A stretch of DNA of 64,000 bases from Agromyces sp. Marseille-P2726 (lineage in GTDB: Bacteria; Actinomycetota; Actinomycetes; Actinomycetales; Microbacteriaceae): NCBI RefSeq assembly GCF_902809835.1, contig NZ_CADDWM010000015.1, positions 868,001 to 932,000 of the forward strand. The letters are read 5' to 3'. The notes beneath the pieces were generated by a model. The model saw only the letters and a program-made list of their open reading frames with translations, was not told the origin of the DNA and did not search any database. The translations under genes and the position numbers were made by a program. Positions 35,304 through 44,036 of this stretch are shown here, in pieces. Within the stretch, counting starts at the first letter, position 1; each line of letters opens with the position of its first letter.

Positions 35304-35831
35304 TCAGGACGACGCACCGTCATCCAAGCCGGACCGCGCGTCCGCGAGGATCGCGGGGACGGGCCGGTCGATGTCGACGACGAACCCCCGCTCATCGGGG
35401 CCGAGCGCCTCCAGGGTCTCGAGTTGCGAGTCGAGCAGGCTGGCCGGCATGAAATGCCCGGTGCGCCCCTCCGTTCGAGTAGCCAGCACGTCCCGGGTCC
35501 CGTGGAGGTGCACGAACCTCGTCTCGGGTGCCTTGGCCACGATGATGTCACGGTACGCCCGCTTCAGCGCGGAGCACGCGACGACGAGGCCGGTGCCCTC
35601 GCGGGTCGCTTCGGCGAGCGCGTCCCCGACGGCCCCGAGCCACGGCCGGCGATCGTCGTCGTCGAGGGGCACTCCCGAGGCCATCTTCTCGACGTTCGCG
35701 GCGGGGTGCAGGTCGTCGGAGTCGGTGAAGGGCACTCGCAGTTCCCGTGCGAGGAGGGCCCCGATCGTCGACTTCCCGGCGCCCGCGACGCCCATGACCA
35801 CGATGACGGGCCGGTTCGCACCGTCATTCAT
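35304..35831 (-). CDS. gntK: Gluconokinase
   Basis: 175 residues. P-loop kinase of the GntK type: Walker A GVAGAGKST (about residues 14-22), SDDLHPAANVEKMASGVPLDDDDRRPWL and ACSALKRAYRDIIV, and TEGRTGHFMPASLLDSQLETLE, all typical of thermoresistant gluconokinases. It phosphorylates gluconate to 6-phosphogluconate. It is divergent from gnd across about 160 nt, so both can share regulation of gluconate use. No gluconate permease or GntR-type regulator is nearby. Confidence 0.94.
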   Translation of the reverse strand: MNDGANRPVIVVMGVAGAGKSTIGALLARELRVPFTDSDDLHPAANVEKMASGVPLDDDDRRPWLGAVGDALAEATREGTGLVVACSALKRAYRDIIVAKAPETRFVHLHGTRDVLATRTEGRTGHFMPASLLDSQLETLEALGPDERGFVVDIDRPVPAILADARSGLDDGASS

Positions 35832-35954
35832 CTGCCGGGACGTCCTGTCGAGGCATCCGATTCCATCTGTGCTCGTTTCCGTGCGGTCGTCGACGTACCC
35901 CCAACGCTAGTCCGCGGGACCGGGCCCTGCGATGTTCCACGCGCGGGCTCACAG

Positions 35955-35960
35955 TACGCT
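35955..35960 (+). promoter_or_regulatory. -10 hexamer TACGCT of gnd
   Basis: TACGCT precedes the GTG at 35995 by about 34 nt, leaving a short leader with GAGGAG near the start. Confidence 0.45.
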
Positions 35961-35994
35961 GGAGTCGACCCCAGACACCCTCGAGGAGCAGCTC

Positions 35995-37452
35995 GTGCCT
36001 GAATCCGGACCAGCAAACATCGGCGTCGTCGGCCTCGCGGTGATGGGCTCGAATCTCGCCCGCAATCTCGCCAGCCGCGAGGGCAACACCGTGGCGGTGT
36101 TCAACCGCTCTCCGGGGCGCACGCGAACGCTCACGAGCGAGCACCCCGAGGCCGGGTTCGCCGCCTCCGAGAGCTACGACGACTTCGTCGCCTCCCTCGC
36201 CAAGCCCCGCACCGCGATCATCATGGTGCAGGCCGGTGCGGGCACCGACGCGGTGATCTCCGAGCTGGTCTCCCGCTTCGAGCCGGGCGACATCATCGTC
36301 GACGGCGGCAACGCGAACTTCCACGACACGATCCGCCGCGAGGCCGAGATCAGCCCCACCGGCATCCACTTCGTCGGCATGGGCGTCTCGGGCGGCGAGG
36401 AGGGGGCCCTCCACGGCCCGTCGCTCATGCCCGGCGGCACGGCTGAGTCGTACGAGACGCTCGGTCCCATCCTCGAGAAGATCGCCGCCGTCGCCCCAGA
36501 CGGCGAGCCCTGCGTGACGCACGTCGGCACCGACGGCGCCGGCCACTTCGTGAAGATGGTGCACAACGGCATCGAGTACGCCGACATGCAGCTGATCGCG
36601 GAGGCGTACGACCTCATCCGGCAGGGCACCGGCAAGAGCCCCGCCGAGATCGCCGACGTCTTCGCCGAGTGGAACACGGGCGAACTCGAGAGCTACCTCA
36701 TCGAGATCACCGCCGAGGTGCTCCGCCAGACGGATGCCGCGACCGGCAAGCCGCTCGTCGACGTCATCCTCGACTCGGCGGGCGCCAAGGGCACCGGCGC
36801 CTGGACCGTGCAGAACGCGCTCGAGCTCGGCGTGCCCGAGTCGGGCATCGCCGAAGCCGTGTTCGCGCGAAGCCTGTCGTCGAAGCGCACACAGCGCGAG
36901 GCGGCCGCCGACCTGCCCGGCCCCTCGACCGAATGGACCGTCGACGACCCCGAGACCTTCATCGAGGACGTCCGCCGGGCCCTCTACGCATCGAAGATCA
37001 TCGCGTACTCGCAGGGGTTCGACGAGATCGTCGCCGGGGCCGAGCAGTTCGGGTGGGACATCCGCAAGGGCGACATCGCGAAGATCTGGCGCGCCGGATG
37101 CATCATCCGCGCCCGCTTCCTCAACCGCATCGCCGAGGCCTACGCCGACGATCCGTCGCTCGTCGCGCTGGTCGTCGCGCCGTACTTCCGCGAGGCCGTG
37201 ACGGGCGCGCAGGAGAGCTGGCGGCGCGTGGTCGCGACGGCGGCGCAGGCCGGCATTCCGACGCCGGCCTTCTCGTCTTCGCTCGCGTACTACGACGGCC
37301 TGCGCGCGAAGCGCCTTCCGGCGGCCCTCATCCAGGCGCAGCGCGACTACTTCGGCGCGCACACGTACCAGCGAGTCGACAAGCCGGGTGTGTTCCACAC
37401 CCTCTGGTCGGGCGATCGCAGTGAGATCGAGATCACGTCCTCCTCGCACTAG
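35995..37452 (+). CDS. gnd: 6-phosphogluconate dehydrogenase (decarboxylating)
   Basis: 485 residues from GTG 35995 with GAGGAG 6 nt upstream. It converts 6-phosphogluconate to ribulose-5-phosphate and CO2, making NADPH. Motifs: nucleotide fold IGVVGLAVMGSNLARNLA, NRSPGRT (NADP-binding), GVSGGEEGALHGPSLMPGG, catalytic Lys and Asn in GHFVKMVHNGIEYADMQ, and the C-terminal QAQRDYFGAHTYQR region. The long form (~480 residues) is the NADP-dependent type. The divergent gluconokinase makes its substrate. Confidence 0.97.
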   Translation: MPESGPANIGVVGLAVMGSNLARNLASREGNTVAVFNRSPGRTRTLTSEHPEAGFAASESYDDFVASLAKPRTAIIMVQAGAGTDAVISELVSRFEPGDIIVDGGNANFHDTIRREAEISPTGIHFVGMGVSGGEEGALHGPSLMPGGTAESYETLGPILEKIAAVAPDGEPCVTHVGTDGAGHFVKMVHNGIEYADMQLIAEAYDLIRQGTGKSPAEIADVFAEWNTGELESYLIEITAEVLRQTDAATGKPLVDVILDSAGAKGTGAWTVQNALELGVPESGIAEAVFARSLSSKRTQREAAADLPGPSTEWTVDDPETFIEDVRRALYASKIIAYSQGFDEIVAGAEQFGWDIRKGDIAKIWRAGCIIRARFLNRIAEAYADDPSLVALVVAPYFREAVTGAQESWRRVVATAAQAGIPTPAFSSSLAYYDGLRAKRLPAALIQAQRDYFGAHTYQRVDKPGVFHTLWSGDRSEIEITSSSH

Positions 37453-37479
37453 GCGAGGGCCTGAACGAGGCGGTGCGGC

Positions 37480-37857
37480 GTGAGCGAACGGCACCCCGAA
37501 CTCGAACCCGACCCGTACGACGACGGTCGGCCGATGCCCGGTGCGCGCCGGCGTCGCGTCGTCCGCATCGCGGTGCTCGTCGCGCTCGGTGCGATGGTGC
37601 TCCCCCTCGTGCTGTCGGGCTTCAGTGTGGCCAAACGCGCAGCCGACCGAGTCTGCGCGGTGTACGTCGCCGCCTTCGACACGGATGCCGCGGGCTTCCG
37701 CACGTCGTTCGAGCTCTTCGCTCCCGGCGGGCCAGGGTGGGAGTGCGTGGCGATCTCCTCGAGCGGGGCGCGCACGATCGTGGCCCGCCTCGAACCGCTG
37801 CCGGCCATGCCTCGGCTTCCCGCCCAGGACGACCCCCGACCCGAGCGACACGCCTGA
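37480..37857 (+). CDS. Small membrane protein of unknown function
   Basis: 125 residues from a GTG (GCGGC upstream, weak). A charged N-terminus with acidic residues and RRRR (25-28) is followed by one membrane helix (about 29-47) and an extracytoplasmic domain with two Cys (VCAVYVAAFD and WECVAISS), which may form a disulfide. No family recognised. It follows gnd by 27 nt and may be cotranscribed. Confidence 0.5.
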   Translation: MSERHPELEPDPYDDGRPMPGARRRRVVRIAVLVALGAMVLPLVLSGFSVAKRAADRVCAVYVAAFDTDAAGFRTSFELFAPGGPGWECVAISSSGARTIVARLEPLPAMPRLPAQDDPRPERHA

Positions 37858-37869
37858 CGGCTGGCGAGC

Positions 37870-38346
37870 TCAGGTCTCGTCGGGCACGAAGACGCGCTTG
37901 TACCGGCGCCCGTCGGGCAGCTCCACCGTGCGCGCCTCGAGCTGGCCGCGGGTCACCCGCTGGTAGATCGCCTGCGGCGTCACGCCGAGCCGCTTCGCCG
38001 CCTCCGCCACGCTCTCGCCCGGCAGGTCGGTCGGCACGCTCGACGGTCGATCGCGCTTGCGCCGCCGGCTCGCCTCCTGGCGGCTCGTGATGGCTTCGTC
38101 GTCGCCGGCCCACCGGTACTTGGCCGCCGACGGACTGAGGCCCGCGGCATCCGCGATCTCGTCCCACGTCGCGCCCTCATCGAGCGCCTCGCGAACCGCG
38201 ATGAGTGTCGCGGGGTCAGCATCGAGCGCCGCCACGAGCGAACGGATGCCGCGGAGTCGCTCGAGCGGCGCCGCATGCCCGTCGCCGTGCTCGAGGGCCC
38301 CGAGACGCGCGAGCTCGCGCGCCGTGTCGGCCGAGAGGAAACCCAC
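37870..38346 (-). CDS. Helix-turn-helix DNA-binding protein (predicted)
   Basis: 158 residues, GTG start at 38346 chosen because it lies 11 nt after the acyl-CoA ligase stop. It contains at least two helix-turn-helix-like segments: ATWDEIADAAGLSPSAAKYRW (about 63-83) and SVAEAAKRLGVTPQAIYQRVTRG (about 113-135), the latter of MerR/excisionase-like type, followed by a wing-like LPDGRRYKRVFV. The family is common in actinobacteria but not well defined; regulatory targets are unknown. Confidence 0.6.
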   Translation of the reverse strand: MGFLSADTARELARLGALEHGDGHAAPLERLRGIRSLVAALDADPATLIAVREALDEGATWDEIADAAGLSPSAAKYRWAGDDEAITSRQEASRRRKRDRPSSVPTDLPGESVAEAAKRLGVTPQAIYQRVTRGQLEARTVELPDGRRYKRVFVPDET

Positions 38347-38356
38347 GCGCCGGCCG

Positions 38357-40057
38357 TCAATCCGTGAGCAGCCCGTTGCGGACCTCGCGCCGGAGCACCT
38401 TGCCGATGAGCGACCGGGGCAGGTCGTCGGCCTGCACGACGCGCTTGGGCACCTTGTACGCGGCGAGCGCACCTCGCGCATGGTCGCGGATGGCGCCCTC
38501 GTCGAACGTCGAACCCGGCTTCAGCACGACCACGGCCACGACCTGCTCGCCCGAGTGCTCGTCGGGCAGGCCGACCACGGCGCAGTCCTCGACGTCGGGG
38601 TGCGCACGGAGGGCCTCCTCGACCTCGCTCGGGGCGACGTTGAAGCCGCCCGTGATGATGAGCTCCTTGATGCGGTCGACGATGCGCACGAAGCCGTCGG
38701 CGTCGATCGACACGATGTCACCCGTGCGGAACCAGTCGGCACCGCCGTCGTCGGCCGGCACGAACACGGCCTCGGTCTCCTCGGGTTTGCGCCAGTACCC
38801 CGAGAACACCTGAGGGCCGCGCACGATGAGCTCGCCCTCCTCGCCGGGCGCGCGATCGACGGTCGGCTGTTCCGGGTCGACGACCCTCGCCTCCGTCGAC
38901 GGCAGCGGCAGCCCGACCGTGCCGGCCCGGCGGTTGGGGGCGACGGGATTGGCCATGAGCACCGGCGAGCACTCGGAGAGCCCGTAGCCCTCGACGAGGT
39001 AGCCGCCGCTCGCCGCCTCCCAGGGTTCGACGACGTCGGCCGACAGCGGCATGGCACCCGAGATCGCGATGCGGATGCCCTGCAGCGACACGCCCTCCTC
39101 GGCCGCGGCCCGCGTGAGCCGGCCGTAGATCGGCGGCACGGCCGGGAAGAACGTGGGCGGATGCCGCTTCATCGCCTTCAGCACGAGCTCGGGATCGAAC
39201 TTCGGGAACAGCACGAGACGCGCACCCATGCTCATCGCGAAGGTGAGGCACAGCGTGAGCCCGTAGGCGTGGAACATCGGCAGGACCGCGTACACGACCG
39301 CCGTTCCCCGCTCGATCCCCGGGATCCAGGCTCGAGCCTGCGCGGCGTTCGCCCCGAGGTTCGCGTGCGTGAGGGTCGCCCCCTTTGGGCTCCCGGTCGT
39401 GCCGCTCGTGTACTGGATGAGCGCGACGTCGTCGGGCCCCGGGCGATGGATGTGCGAGTCGATCCGGTCGGATGCCACGAGCACATGCCACGGCATGGTT
39501 CCCCGCACCTTCGTGGTGAGCGCGGCGCGCGACTCGCGCGCCTTCGCCACCGGCAGCCGCAGCATCACGCGAGTGAGCAGCGGCATGGCGCGGGTGACGT
39601 CGACCGACACGATGGAGCGCACTGCGACATCCGCCGGGAATGCCTGGATGGAGTCGACGACCTTGTCCCACGCGATCACGACCGGGGCGCCGTGGTCTTC
39701 GAACTGATGGCGAAGCTCTCGGGGAGTGTAGAGCGGGTTGTGCTCGACGACGATGGCGCCGAGTCGCAGCACGGCGTAGAACGCGACGATGTGCTGGGGG
39801 CAGTTCGGCAGCACGATCGCCACCGGGTCGCCCGCCTGCACGCCGAGCACCCGCAGGCCCTCGGCCGCGCGCTCGACCTGGTCGCCGAGCTCGGCGTAGG
39901 TGGTGGTGGCTCCGAAGAACTCGAGGGCCACGTGGTCGGGATACTGCTCGACGGAGCCACTCAGGAGGTCGTACAGCGACCCGGTCTCGGGTGCGATGTC
40001 ATGCGGCACCCCCTCGGCGTAACTGCCGAGCCAGGGACGCGGGGTGGTGATGGCCAT
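38357..40057 (-). CDS. Long-chain fatty-acid-CoA ligase (AMP-binding)
   Basis: 566 residues from the ATG at 40057 (GAGG 6-7 nt upstream). ANL superfamily: P-loop YTSGTTGSPKGATLTH, YGLSECSPV adenylate-forming motif, DWFRTGDIV, and the catalytic Lys in SLIGKVLRREV near the C-terminus. It activates a fatty acid with ATP and forms the CoA thioester for beta-oxidation or lipid synthesis; the chain length cannot be deduced. It follows prs on the same strand with an 8-nt gap, so cotranscription is likely though unrelated in role. Confidence 0.93.
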   Translation of the reverse strand: MAITTPRPWLGSYAEGVPHDIAPETGSLYDLLSGSVEQYPDHVALEFFGATTTYAELGDQVERAAEGLRVLGVQAGDPVAIVLPNCPQHIVAFYAVLRLGAIVVEHNPLYTPRELRHQFEDHGAPVVIAWDKVVDSIQAFPADVAVRSIVSVDVTRAMPLLTRVMLRLPVAKARESRAALTTKVRGTMPWHVLVASDRIDSHIHRPGPDDVALIQYTSGTTGSPKGATLTHANLGANAAQARAWIPGIERGTAVVYAVLPMFHAYGLTLCLTFAMSMGARLVLFPKFDPELVLKAMKRHPPTFFPAVPPIYGRLTRAAAEEGVSLQGIRIAISGAMPLSADVVEPWEAASGGYLVEGYGLSECSPVLMANPVAPNRRAGTVGLPLPSTEARVVDPEQPTVDRAPGEEGELIVRGPQVFSGYWRKPEETEAVFVPADDGGADWFRTGDIVSIDADGFVRIVDRIKELIITGGFNVAPSEVEEALRAHPDVEDCAVVGLPDEHSGEQVVAVVVLKPGSTFDEGAIRDHARGALAAYKVPKRVVQADDLPRSLIGKVLRREVRNGLLTD

Positions 40058-40065
40058 GGCGGACC

Positions 40066-41043
40066 TCAGGCCGCCCCGTCGAACAGGCTCGTGACCGAAC
40101 CGTCTTCGAAGACTTCGCGGATGGCTCGCGCCAGCAGCGGTGCGATCGGCAGCACGGTGAGCCGGTCCCACCGCTTCTCGGGCGGAACGGGAAGCGTGTC
40201 GGTGACGACCACCATGTCGATCGAGTCGTTCTGCAGGATCTCGACGGCGGGCGGCGAGAACACGGCGTGGGTGGCCGCCACGACCACCCCCGTGGCGCCG
40301 TTCGCCTTCAGCGCCTCGGCGGCCTTCACGATCGTGCGGCCGGTGTCGATGAGGTCGTCGACGAGCAGGCACACGCGCCCCTCGACGGTGCCGACGATCT
40401 CATGCACCGACACCTCGTTCGGCACGAGCGGGTCGCGGCGCTTGTGGATGATCGCGAGCGGCGCACCGAGCTTGTCGCTCCAGATGTCGGCGACGCGCAC
40501 GCGGCCCATGTCGGGCGAGACCACGGTGAGCGTCGACGGATCGAGCTTCTCTCGGAAGTGCTCGAGCAGTACCGGCATCGCGAAGAGGTGGTCGACCGGG
40601 CCGTCGAAGAAGCCCTGGATCTGGGCGGCGTGGAGGTCGATCGACATGATGCGGTCGGCGCCCGCGGCCTTGTAGAGGTCAGCGACGAGGCGTGCCGAGA
40701 TCGGTTCGCGGCCGCGGCCCTTCTTGTCTTGGCGCGCGTACGGATAGAACGGCGACACGACCGTGATGCGCTTCGCGGAGGCGCGCTTCAGGGCGTCGAC
40801 CATGATGAGCTGCTCCATGAGCCACTCGTTGATGGGCGCCGCGTGCGACTGGATCACGAAGGCATCGCTGCCACGCACGCTCTCGTCGTAGCGGGCGTAG
40901 AGCTCGCCGTTCGCGAACGTGCGTGCGTCGGTCGGAACGAGTTCGGAGCCGAGCTCGTCGGCGATCTGCTGGGCGAGCTCGGGATGCGCTCGCCCGGAGA
41001 TGAGCACGAGGCGCTTCGATCCGGTGGTCTCGATGCCCGACAT
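40066..41043 (-). CDS. prs: Ribose-phosphate pyrophosphokinase
   Basis: 325 residues from the ATG at 41043 (GAGAGGA upstream). Makes PRPP for purine, pyrimidine, histidine and tryptophan synthesis. Motifs: RYDESVRGSDAFVIQS, YARQDKKGRGREPISARL (ATP and Mg region), VDLHAAQIQGFFDGPVDHL, SPDMGRV, and the PRPP-binding DDLIDTGRTI. It lies 50 nt downstream of glmU, the standard glmU-prs pair. Confidence 0.97.
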   Translation of the reverse strand: MSGIETTGSKRLVLISGRAHPELAQQIADELGSELVPTDARTFANGELYARYDESVRGSDAFVIQSHAAPINEWLMEQLIMVDALKRASAKRITVVSPFYPYARQDKKGRGREPISARLVADLYKAAGADRIMSIDLHAAQIQGFFDGPVDHLFAMPVLLEHFREKLDPSTLTVVSPDMGRVRVADIWSDKLGAPLAIIHKRRDPLVPNEVSVHEIVGTVEGRVCLLVDDLIDTGRTIVKAAEALKANGATGVVVAATHAVFSPPAVEILQNDSIDMVVVTDTLPVPPEKRWDRLTVLPIAPLLARAIREVFEDGSVTSLFDGAA

Positions 41044-41093
41044 GTGGTCTGTCCTCTCCACCTGCGATCAGCCGGTGCGTCAGTCGGCGGTGT

Positions 41094-42551
41094 TCAGTCG
41101 GCAGCCGCGTCGATCGCTTCCGGGTCGGATGCCCCGTCCGCCGCCTCGGCCGCCTGCGCCGCCGCGGTGCCGGGCCGATGCTGCTGGACCCATCCCTCGA
41201 TGTTGCGTTGCGGAGCCACGTTCACGGCGAGTGCTCCTGCCGGGACATCCTTGCGGACGACCGTGCCGGCGCCCGTGTAGACCCCGTCGCCAATCCTAAT
41301 GGGCGCGACGAACACGCCATGCGACCCGGTGCGGACGTGGGAGCCGATCTCGGAGCGGTGCTTCCGCACGCCGTCGTAGTTGGCGAAGATCGAGCCGGCA
41401 CCGATGTTGGTGTGCTCGCCGATGGTCGCGTCGCCCACGTACGAGAGGTGCGGCACCTTGCTGCCGGCGCCGATCTTCGAGTTCTTCGTCTCGACGAACG
41501 TGCCGATCTTGCCGTCGGCGCCGAGCACGGTGCCCGGACGGAGGTACGAGAAGGGGCCGACGGATGCCCCGTCGCCGATGACCGACAGCGTGGCATCCGT
41601 TCGCTTCACCTCGGCCTCGGCACCGATCTCGCAGTCGACGAGCGTCGTGTCGGGACCCACGACGGCACCCGACGCGATGACGGTCGCGCCCTTCAGCTGC
41701 GTACCCGGACGGATCGTGACGTCGGGCTCGATGCGCACGTCGAGGTCGATCCACGTGGTGGCGGGGTCCTCGACGGTCACGCCGTTCAGCTGCCATCCGC
41801 GAACGATGAGCGCGTTCAGGCGAGCGGCGGTTTCGCTCAACTGGGCGCGATCGTTGATGCCGGCCACGAGCCACGGCTCCGACACGGGCACGGCCTCGAC
41901 CTCGGAGCCCGCCTCGCGAAGGAGCTGGATGACATCGGTGAGGTACTTCTCGCCCTGGGCGTTGTCGGTCGTGAGGTTCGCCAGCTGGTCGCGCAGGGCG
42001 CCGGCCCCGAACGCGTAGATGCCCGCGTTGATCTCGGCGATGGCGCGCTCGTCGTCGGTCGCGTCCTTCTGCTCGACGATGCGGTCGAAGTGCCCGGCCG
42101 CGTCGCGGACCACGCGGCCGTAACCGGTGGGGTCGTCGTAGAGGGCCGAGAGCACGGATGCCTGCGCGGCCCGGCCGCGGTGCCGTTCCAGGAACGCGGC
42201 GAGGGTCTCGGCATCGAGGAGCGGCACATCGCCGTTCAGCACGAGCACCTCGCCCTCGAAGTCGCCGGGGAGCGCCTCGAGCGCCTGCTCGACCGCCCGG
42301 CCGGTGCCGGGCACCTCGTCTTGGTCGACCACGATGCAGGCGGGGAACACCGACTGCACGGCAGCGGCCACCTGGTCGCGCTCGTGCCGCACGACCGCGA
42401 TCACGTGAGCGGCGTCGAGCGCCTGTGCCGTACGCAGCACGTGGGCCACGATCGGCGAGCCCGCGAGCGGGTGCAGGAGCTTCGGGGTGGCGGACTTCAT
42501 GCGCGTGCCCTGGCCGGCAGCGAGAACGATGATGGCGAGTTGCTGATCCAT
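41094..42551 (-). CDS. glmU: Bifunctional UDP-N-acetylglucosamine pyrophosphorylase / glucosamine-1-phosphate N-acetyltransferase
   Basis: 485 residues. The N-terminal uridylyltransferase domain has LAAGQGTRMKSATPKLLHPLAG, and the C-terminal left-handed parallel beta helix carries repeated hexapeptides with the acetyltransferase end (GDGVYTGAGTVVRKDVPAGALAV). It makes UDP-GlcNAc for peptidoglycan, the first cell-wall precursor. The ATG at 42551 is only 1 nt from the mature 3' end of tRNA-Gln, so the ribosome binding site would lie inside the tRNA (GGAG next to the start). The next genes are prs and an acyl-CoA ligase. Confidence 0.97.
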   Translation of the reverse strand: MDQQLAIIVLAAGQGTRMKSATPKLLHPLAGSPIVAHVLRTAQALDAAHVIAVVRHERDQVAAAVQSVFPACIVVDQDEVPGTGRAVEQALEALPGDFEGEVLVLNGDVPLLDAETLAAFLERHRGRAAQASVLSALYDDPTGYGRVVRDAAGHFDRIVEQKDATDDERAIAEINAGIYAFGAGALRDQLANLTTDNAQGEKYLTDVIQLLREAGSEVEAVPVSEPWLVAGINDRAQLSETAARLNALIVRGWQLNGVTVEDPATTWIDLDVRIEPDVTIRPGTQLKGATVIASGAVVGPDTTLVDCEIGAEAEVKRTDATLSVIGDGASVGPFSYLRPGTVLGADGKIGTFVETKNSKIGAGSKVPHLSYVGDATIGEHTNIGAGSIFANYDGVRKHRSEIGSHVRTGSHGVFVAPIRIGDGVYTGAGTVVRKDVPAGALAVNVAPQRNIEGWVQQHRPGTAAAQAAEAADGASDPEAIDAAAD

Positions 42552-42552
42552 G

Positions 42553-42624
42553 CTCCGCCACCAGGATTCGAACCTGGTCCTCACAGCTCCAAAGGCTGTC
42601 GTGCTGCCGTTACACCATGGCGGA
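42553..42624 (-). tRNA. tRNA-Gln (anticodon UUG)
   Basis: 72 nt on the minus strand. Acceptor TCCGCCA with TGGCGGA, D arm with GGTGTAACGGCAGC, anticodon stem ACAGC/GCTGT, loop CTTTGGA with anticodon TTG, and T arm CCAGG-TTCGAAT-CCTGG. The discriminator is G and CCA is not encoded. The glmU start follows after 1 nt. Confidence 0.95.
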
Positions 42625-42708
42625 CTGCGCGAGGCGCGTGCCACGAGCGGCATCCAGTCTGCCAGACGAGCCTGCGCAGTCGCGTCATCCCGATCTGAGC
42701 GCAGCACC

Positions 42709-42738
42709 TTGATATGTGACCAATCAGTCACCTATTAT
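42709..42738 (+). promoter_or_regulatory. Promoter of the arsR-like operon
   Basis: TTGATA (42709-42714) and TATTAT (42733-42738) with an 18-nt spacer are a good sigma-70-type promoter. Transcription would begin at or 1-2 nt before the ATG at 42747, so the mRNA is probably leaderless. Confidence 0.65.
42716..42731. promoter_or_regulatory. Putative ArsR-family operator inside the promoter spacer
   Basis: GTGAC-N6-GTCAC is an inverted repeat between the -35 and -10 elements. Its position would let a bound dimer block the promoter of its own gene. Confidence 0.55.
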
Positions 42739-42746
42739 CGATCTCG

Positions 42747-43067
42747 ATGGATGATGACGATGGGGTGTTCAAGGCGCTCGCCGACCCGACGAGGCGCCGT
42801 CTGCTCGACCACCTGTTCGTGCACGACGGAGCCCGGCTCGCCGACCTCGAGGGGCTTGCCGACATGACGAGGTTCGGCATCATGAAGCACCTGAGGGTGC
42901 TCGAGGAGGCGGGTCTCATCACGACCCGCCGCTCGGGCCGCGAGAAGCTGCACTACCTGAACGCCGTGCCGATCCGACTCATCCACGACCGGTGGATCGA
43001 CAAGTACCGTGCCGGCCCAGCCGCATACCTCGCCGATCTCAAGCACGAACTGGAGAAGGAGCCATGA
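42747..43067 (+). CDS. ArsR/SmtB-type transcriptional regulator
   Basis: 106 residues. A winged helix with KALADPTRRRLLDHLF and the recognition helix region MTRFGIMKHLRVLEEAGLITTRRSGREKLHYL, typical of the ArsR subgroup that precedes SRPBCC (AHSA1) genes. No metal-binding Cys cluster is seen, so a non-metal signal is likely. Overlaps the SRPBCC gene by ATGA. The operator GTGAC-N6-GTCAC lies in its own promoter, so autorepression is expected. Confidence 0.9.
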   Translation: MDDDDGVFKALADPTRRRLLDHLFVHDGARLADLEGLADMTRFGIMKHLRVLEEAGLITTRRSGREKLHYLNAVPIRLIHDRWIDKYRAGPAAYLADLKHELEKEP

Positions 43068-43504
43068 CCGAAGCAACGCAGGTCTACCACGTGTTCATCC
43101 GCGCGAGCGCCGACGACATCTGGCGGGCCATCACGAGCGCGGAGCGCACCGCGCAGTACTTCTACGGATCCGCGATCGAGACGACGGCCGAGGCGCGTAC
43201 CTCGCGAGGACCCGGCGGAGAGGACTGGGGAACCGACACGGTGGCCGAGTTCGACCCTCCTCGTCGCCTCGTGCACGAATGGCGATCGTCGTACGACCCC
43301 GACCTCGCCGACGAGCCCGCGAGCCGCGTGACCTGGGAGATCGAGCCTCGCGGCGACGGGCTCTGCCTCGTGACCCTCACGCACGACCGGCTCGAAGCGT
43401 CGCCGCGCACCGCGGCCGATGTGGGCGGCCCCGGATGGATGTACGTGCTGAGCTCGTTGAAGACGCTGCTCGAAACCGGAGAGGGACTGCCTGCGGCGAG
43501 TTGA
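43064..43504 (+). CDS. SRPBCC (AHSA1/START-like) domain protein
   Basis: 146 residues. An AHSA1-like hydrophobic-cavity fold: VYHVFIRASADDIWRAIT at the N-terminus, AEFDPPRRLVHEWR, SRVTWEIEPRGDGLCLVTLTHD, and a C-terminal helix GWMYVLSSLKTLLETG. Ligand unknown. The start overlaps the regulator stop (ATGA), so it is the target of the ArsR-type regulator. Such pairs are widespread and their biochemical function is generally not known. Confidence 0.9.
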   Translation: MTEATQVYHVFIRASADDIWRAITSAERTAQYFYGSAIETTAEARTSRGPGGEDWGTDTVAEFDPPRRLVHEWRSSYDPDLADEPASRVTWEIEPRGDGLCLVTLTHDRLEASPRTAADVGGPGWMYVLSSLKTLLETGEGLPAAS

Positions 43505-43532
43505 GGCCCACGGCGGGCGGACCCCGCGGCGG

Positions 43533-43538
43533 GATAAT
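43533..43538 (+). promoter_or_regulatory. -10 hexamer GATAAT of the marR-like gene
   Basis: GATAAT ends 6 nt before the ATG at 43545, so a leaderless transcript is predicted. Confidence 0.5.
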
Positions 43539-43544
43539 GGCGGA

Positions 43545-44036
43545 ATGAGGGATGCTGACGAGGTCGACCGCATCGTGCAGGACTGGGAGCGCGAACGCCC
43601 CGACCTCGACTTCGCGCCGCTGCAGGTGCTCTCGCGCGTCGCCCGGCTCTCGAAGCACCTCGACCGCGCGCGGCGTCAGGCGTTCGCGCGCTCGGAGCTC
43701 GAGGCATCCGAGTTCGATGTGCTCTCGGCACTGCGCCGGGCCGGCCCGCCGTACCGGCTCTCGCCGAAGCAGCTGCTGCAGCAGACACTGGTCTCCAGCG
43801 GCACGATGACGAATCGCATCGACCGACTCGTCGAACGAGAGCTGGTCACCCGGCAGACCGACCCGAACGACGGTCGCGGCATCCTCGTGCAGATGAGCCC
43901 CGCCGGACTCACCCGGGTGGATGCCGCGATCACGCGCCTCGTCGACGCTGAAGCCGAACTGCTCGCCGGTCTCCCGGCCGGCGAGCAGAAGCGGCTAGCG
44001 GGGCTGCTGCGTAAGCTGAGCCTCGGCTTCGACTGA
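43545..44036 (+). CDS. MarR family transcriptional regulator
   Basis: 163 residues. Winged helix domain with FARSELEASEFDVLSALRRAGPPYRLSPKQLLQQTLVSSGTMTNRIDRLVERELVTRQTDPNDGRG, the second part being the recognition helix and wing, typical of MarR. The N- and C-terminal helices form the dimer interface. The 3' end overlaps the convergent membrane-protein gene by 42 nt. Targets unknown; no obvious pump gene is adjacent. Confidence 0.92.
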   Translation: MRDADEVDRIVQDWERERPDLDFAPLQVLSRVARLSKHLDRARRQAFARSELEASEFDVLSALRRAGPPYRLSPKQLLQQTLVSSGTMTNRIDRLVERELVTRQTDPNDGRGILVQMSPAGLTRVDAAITRLVDAEAELLAGLPAGEQKRLAGLLRKLSLGFD

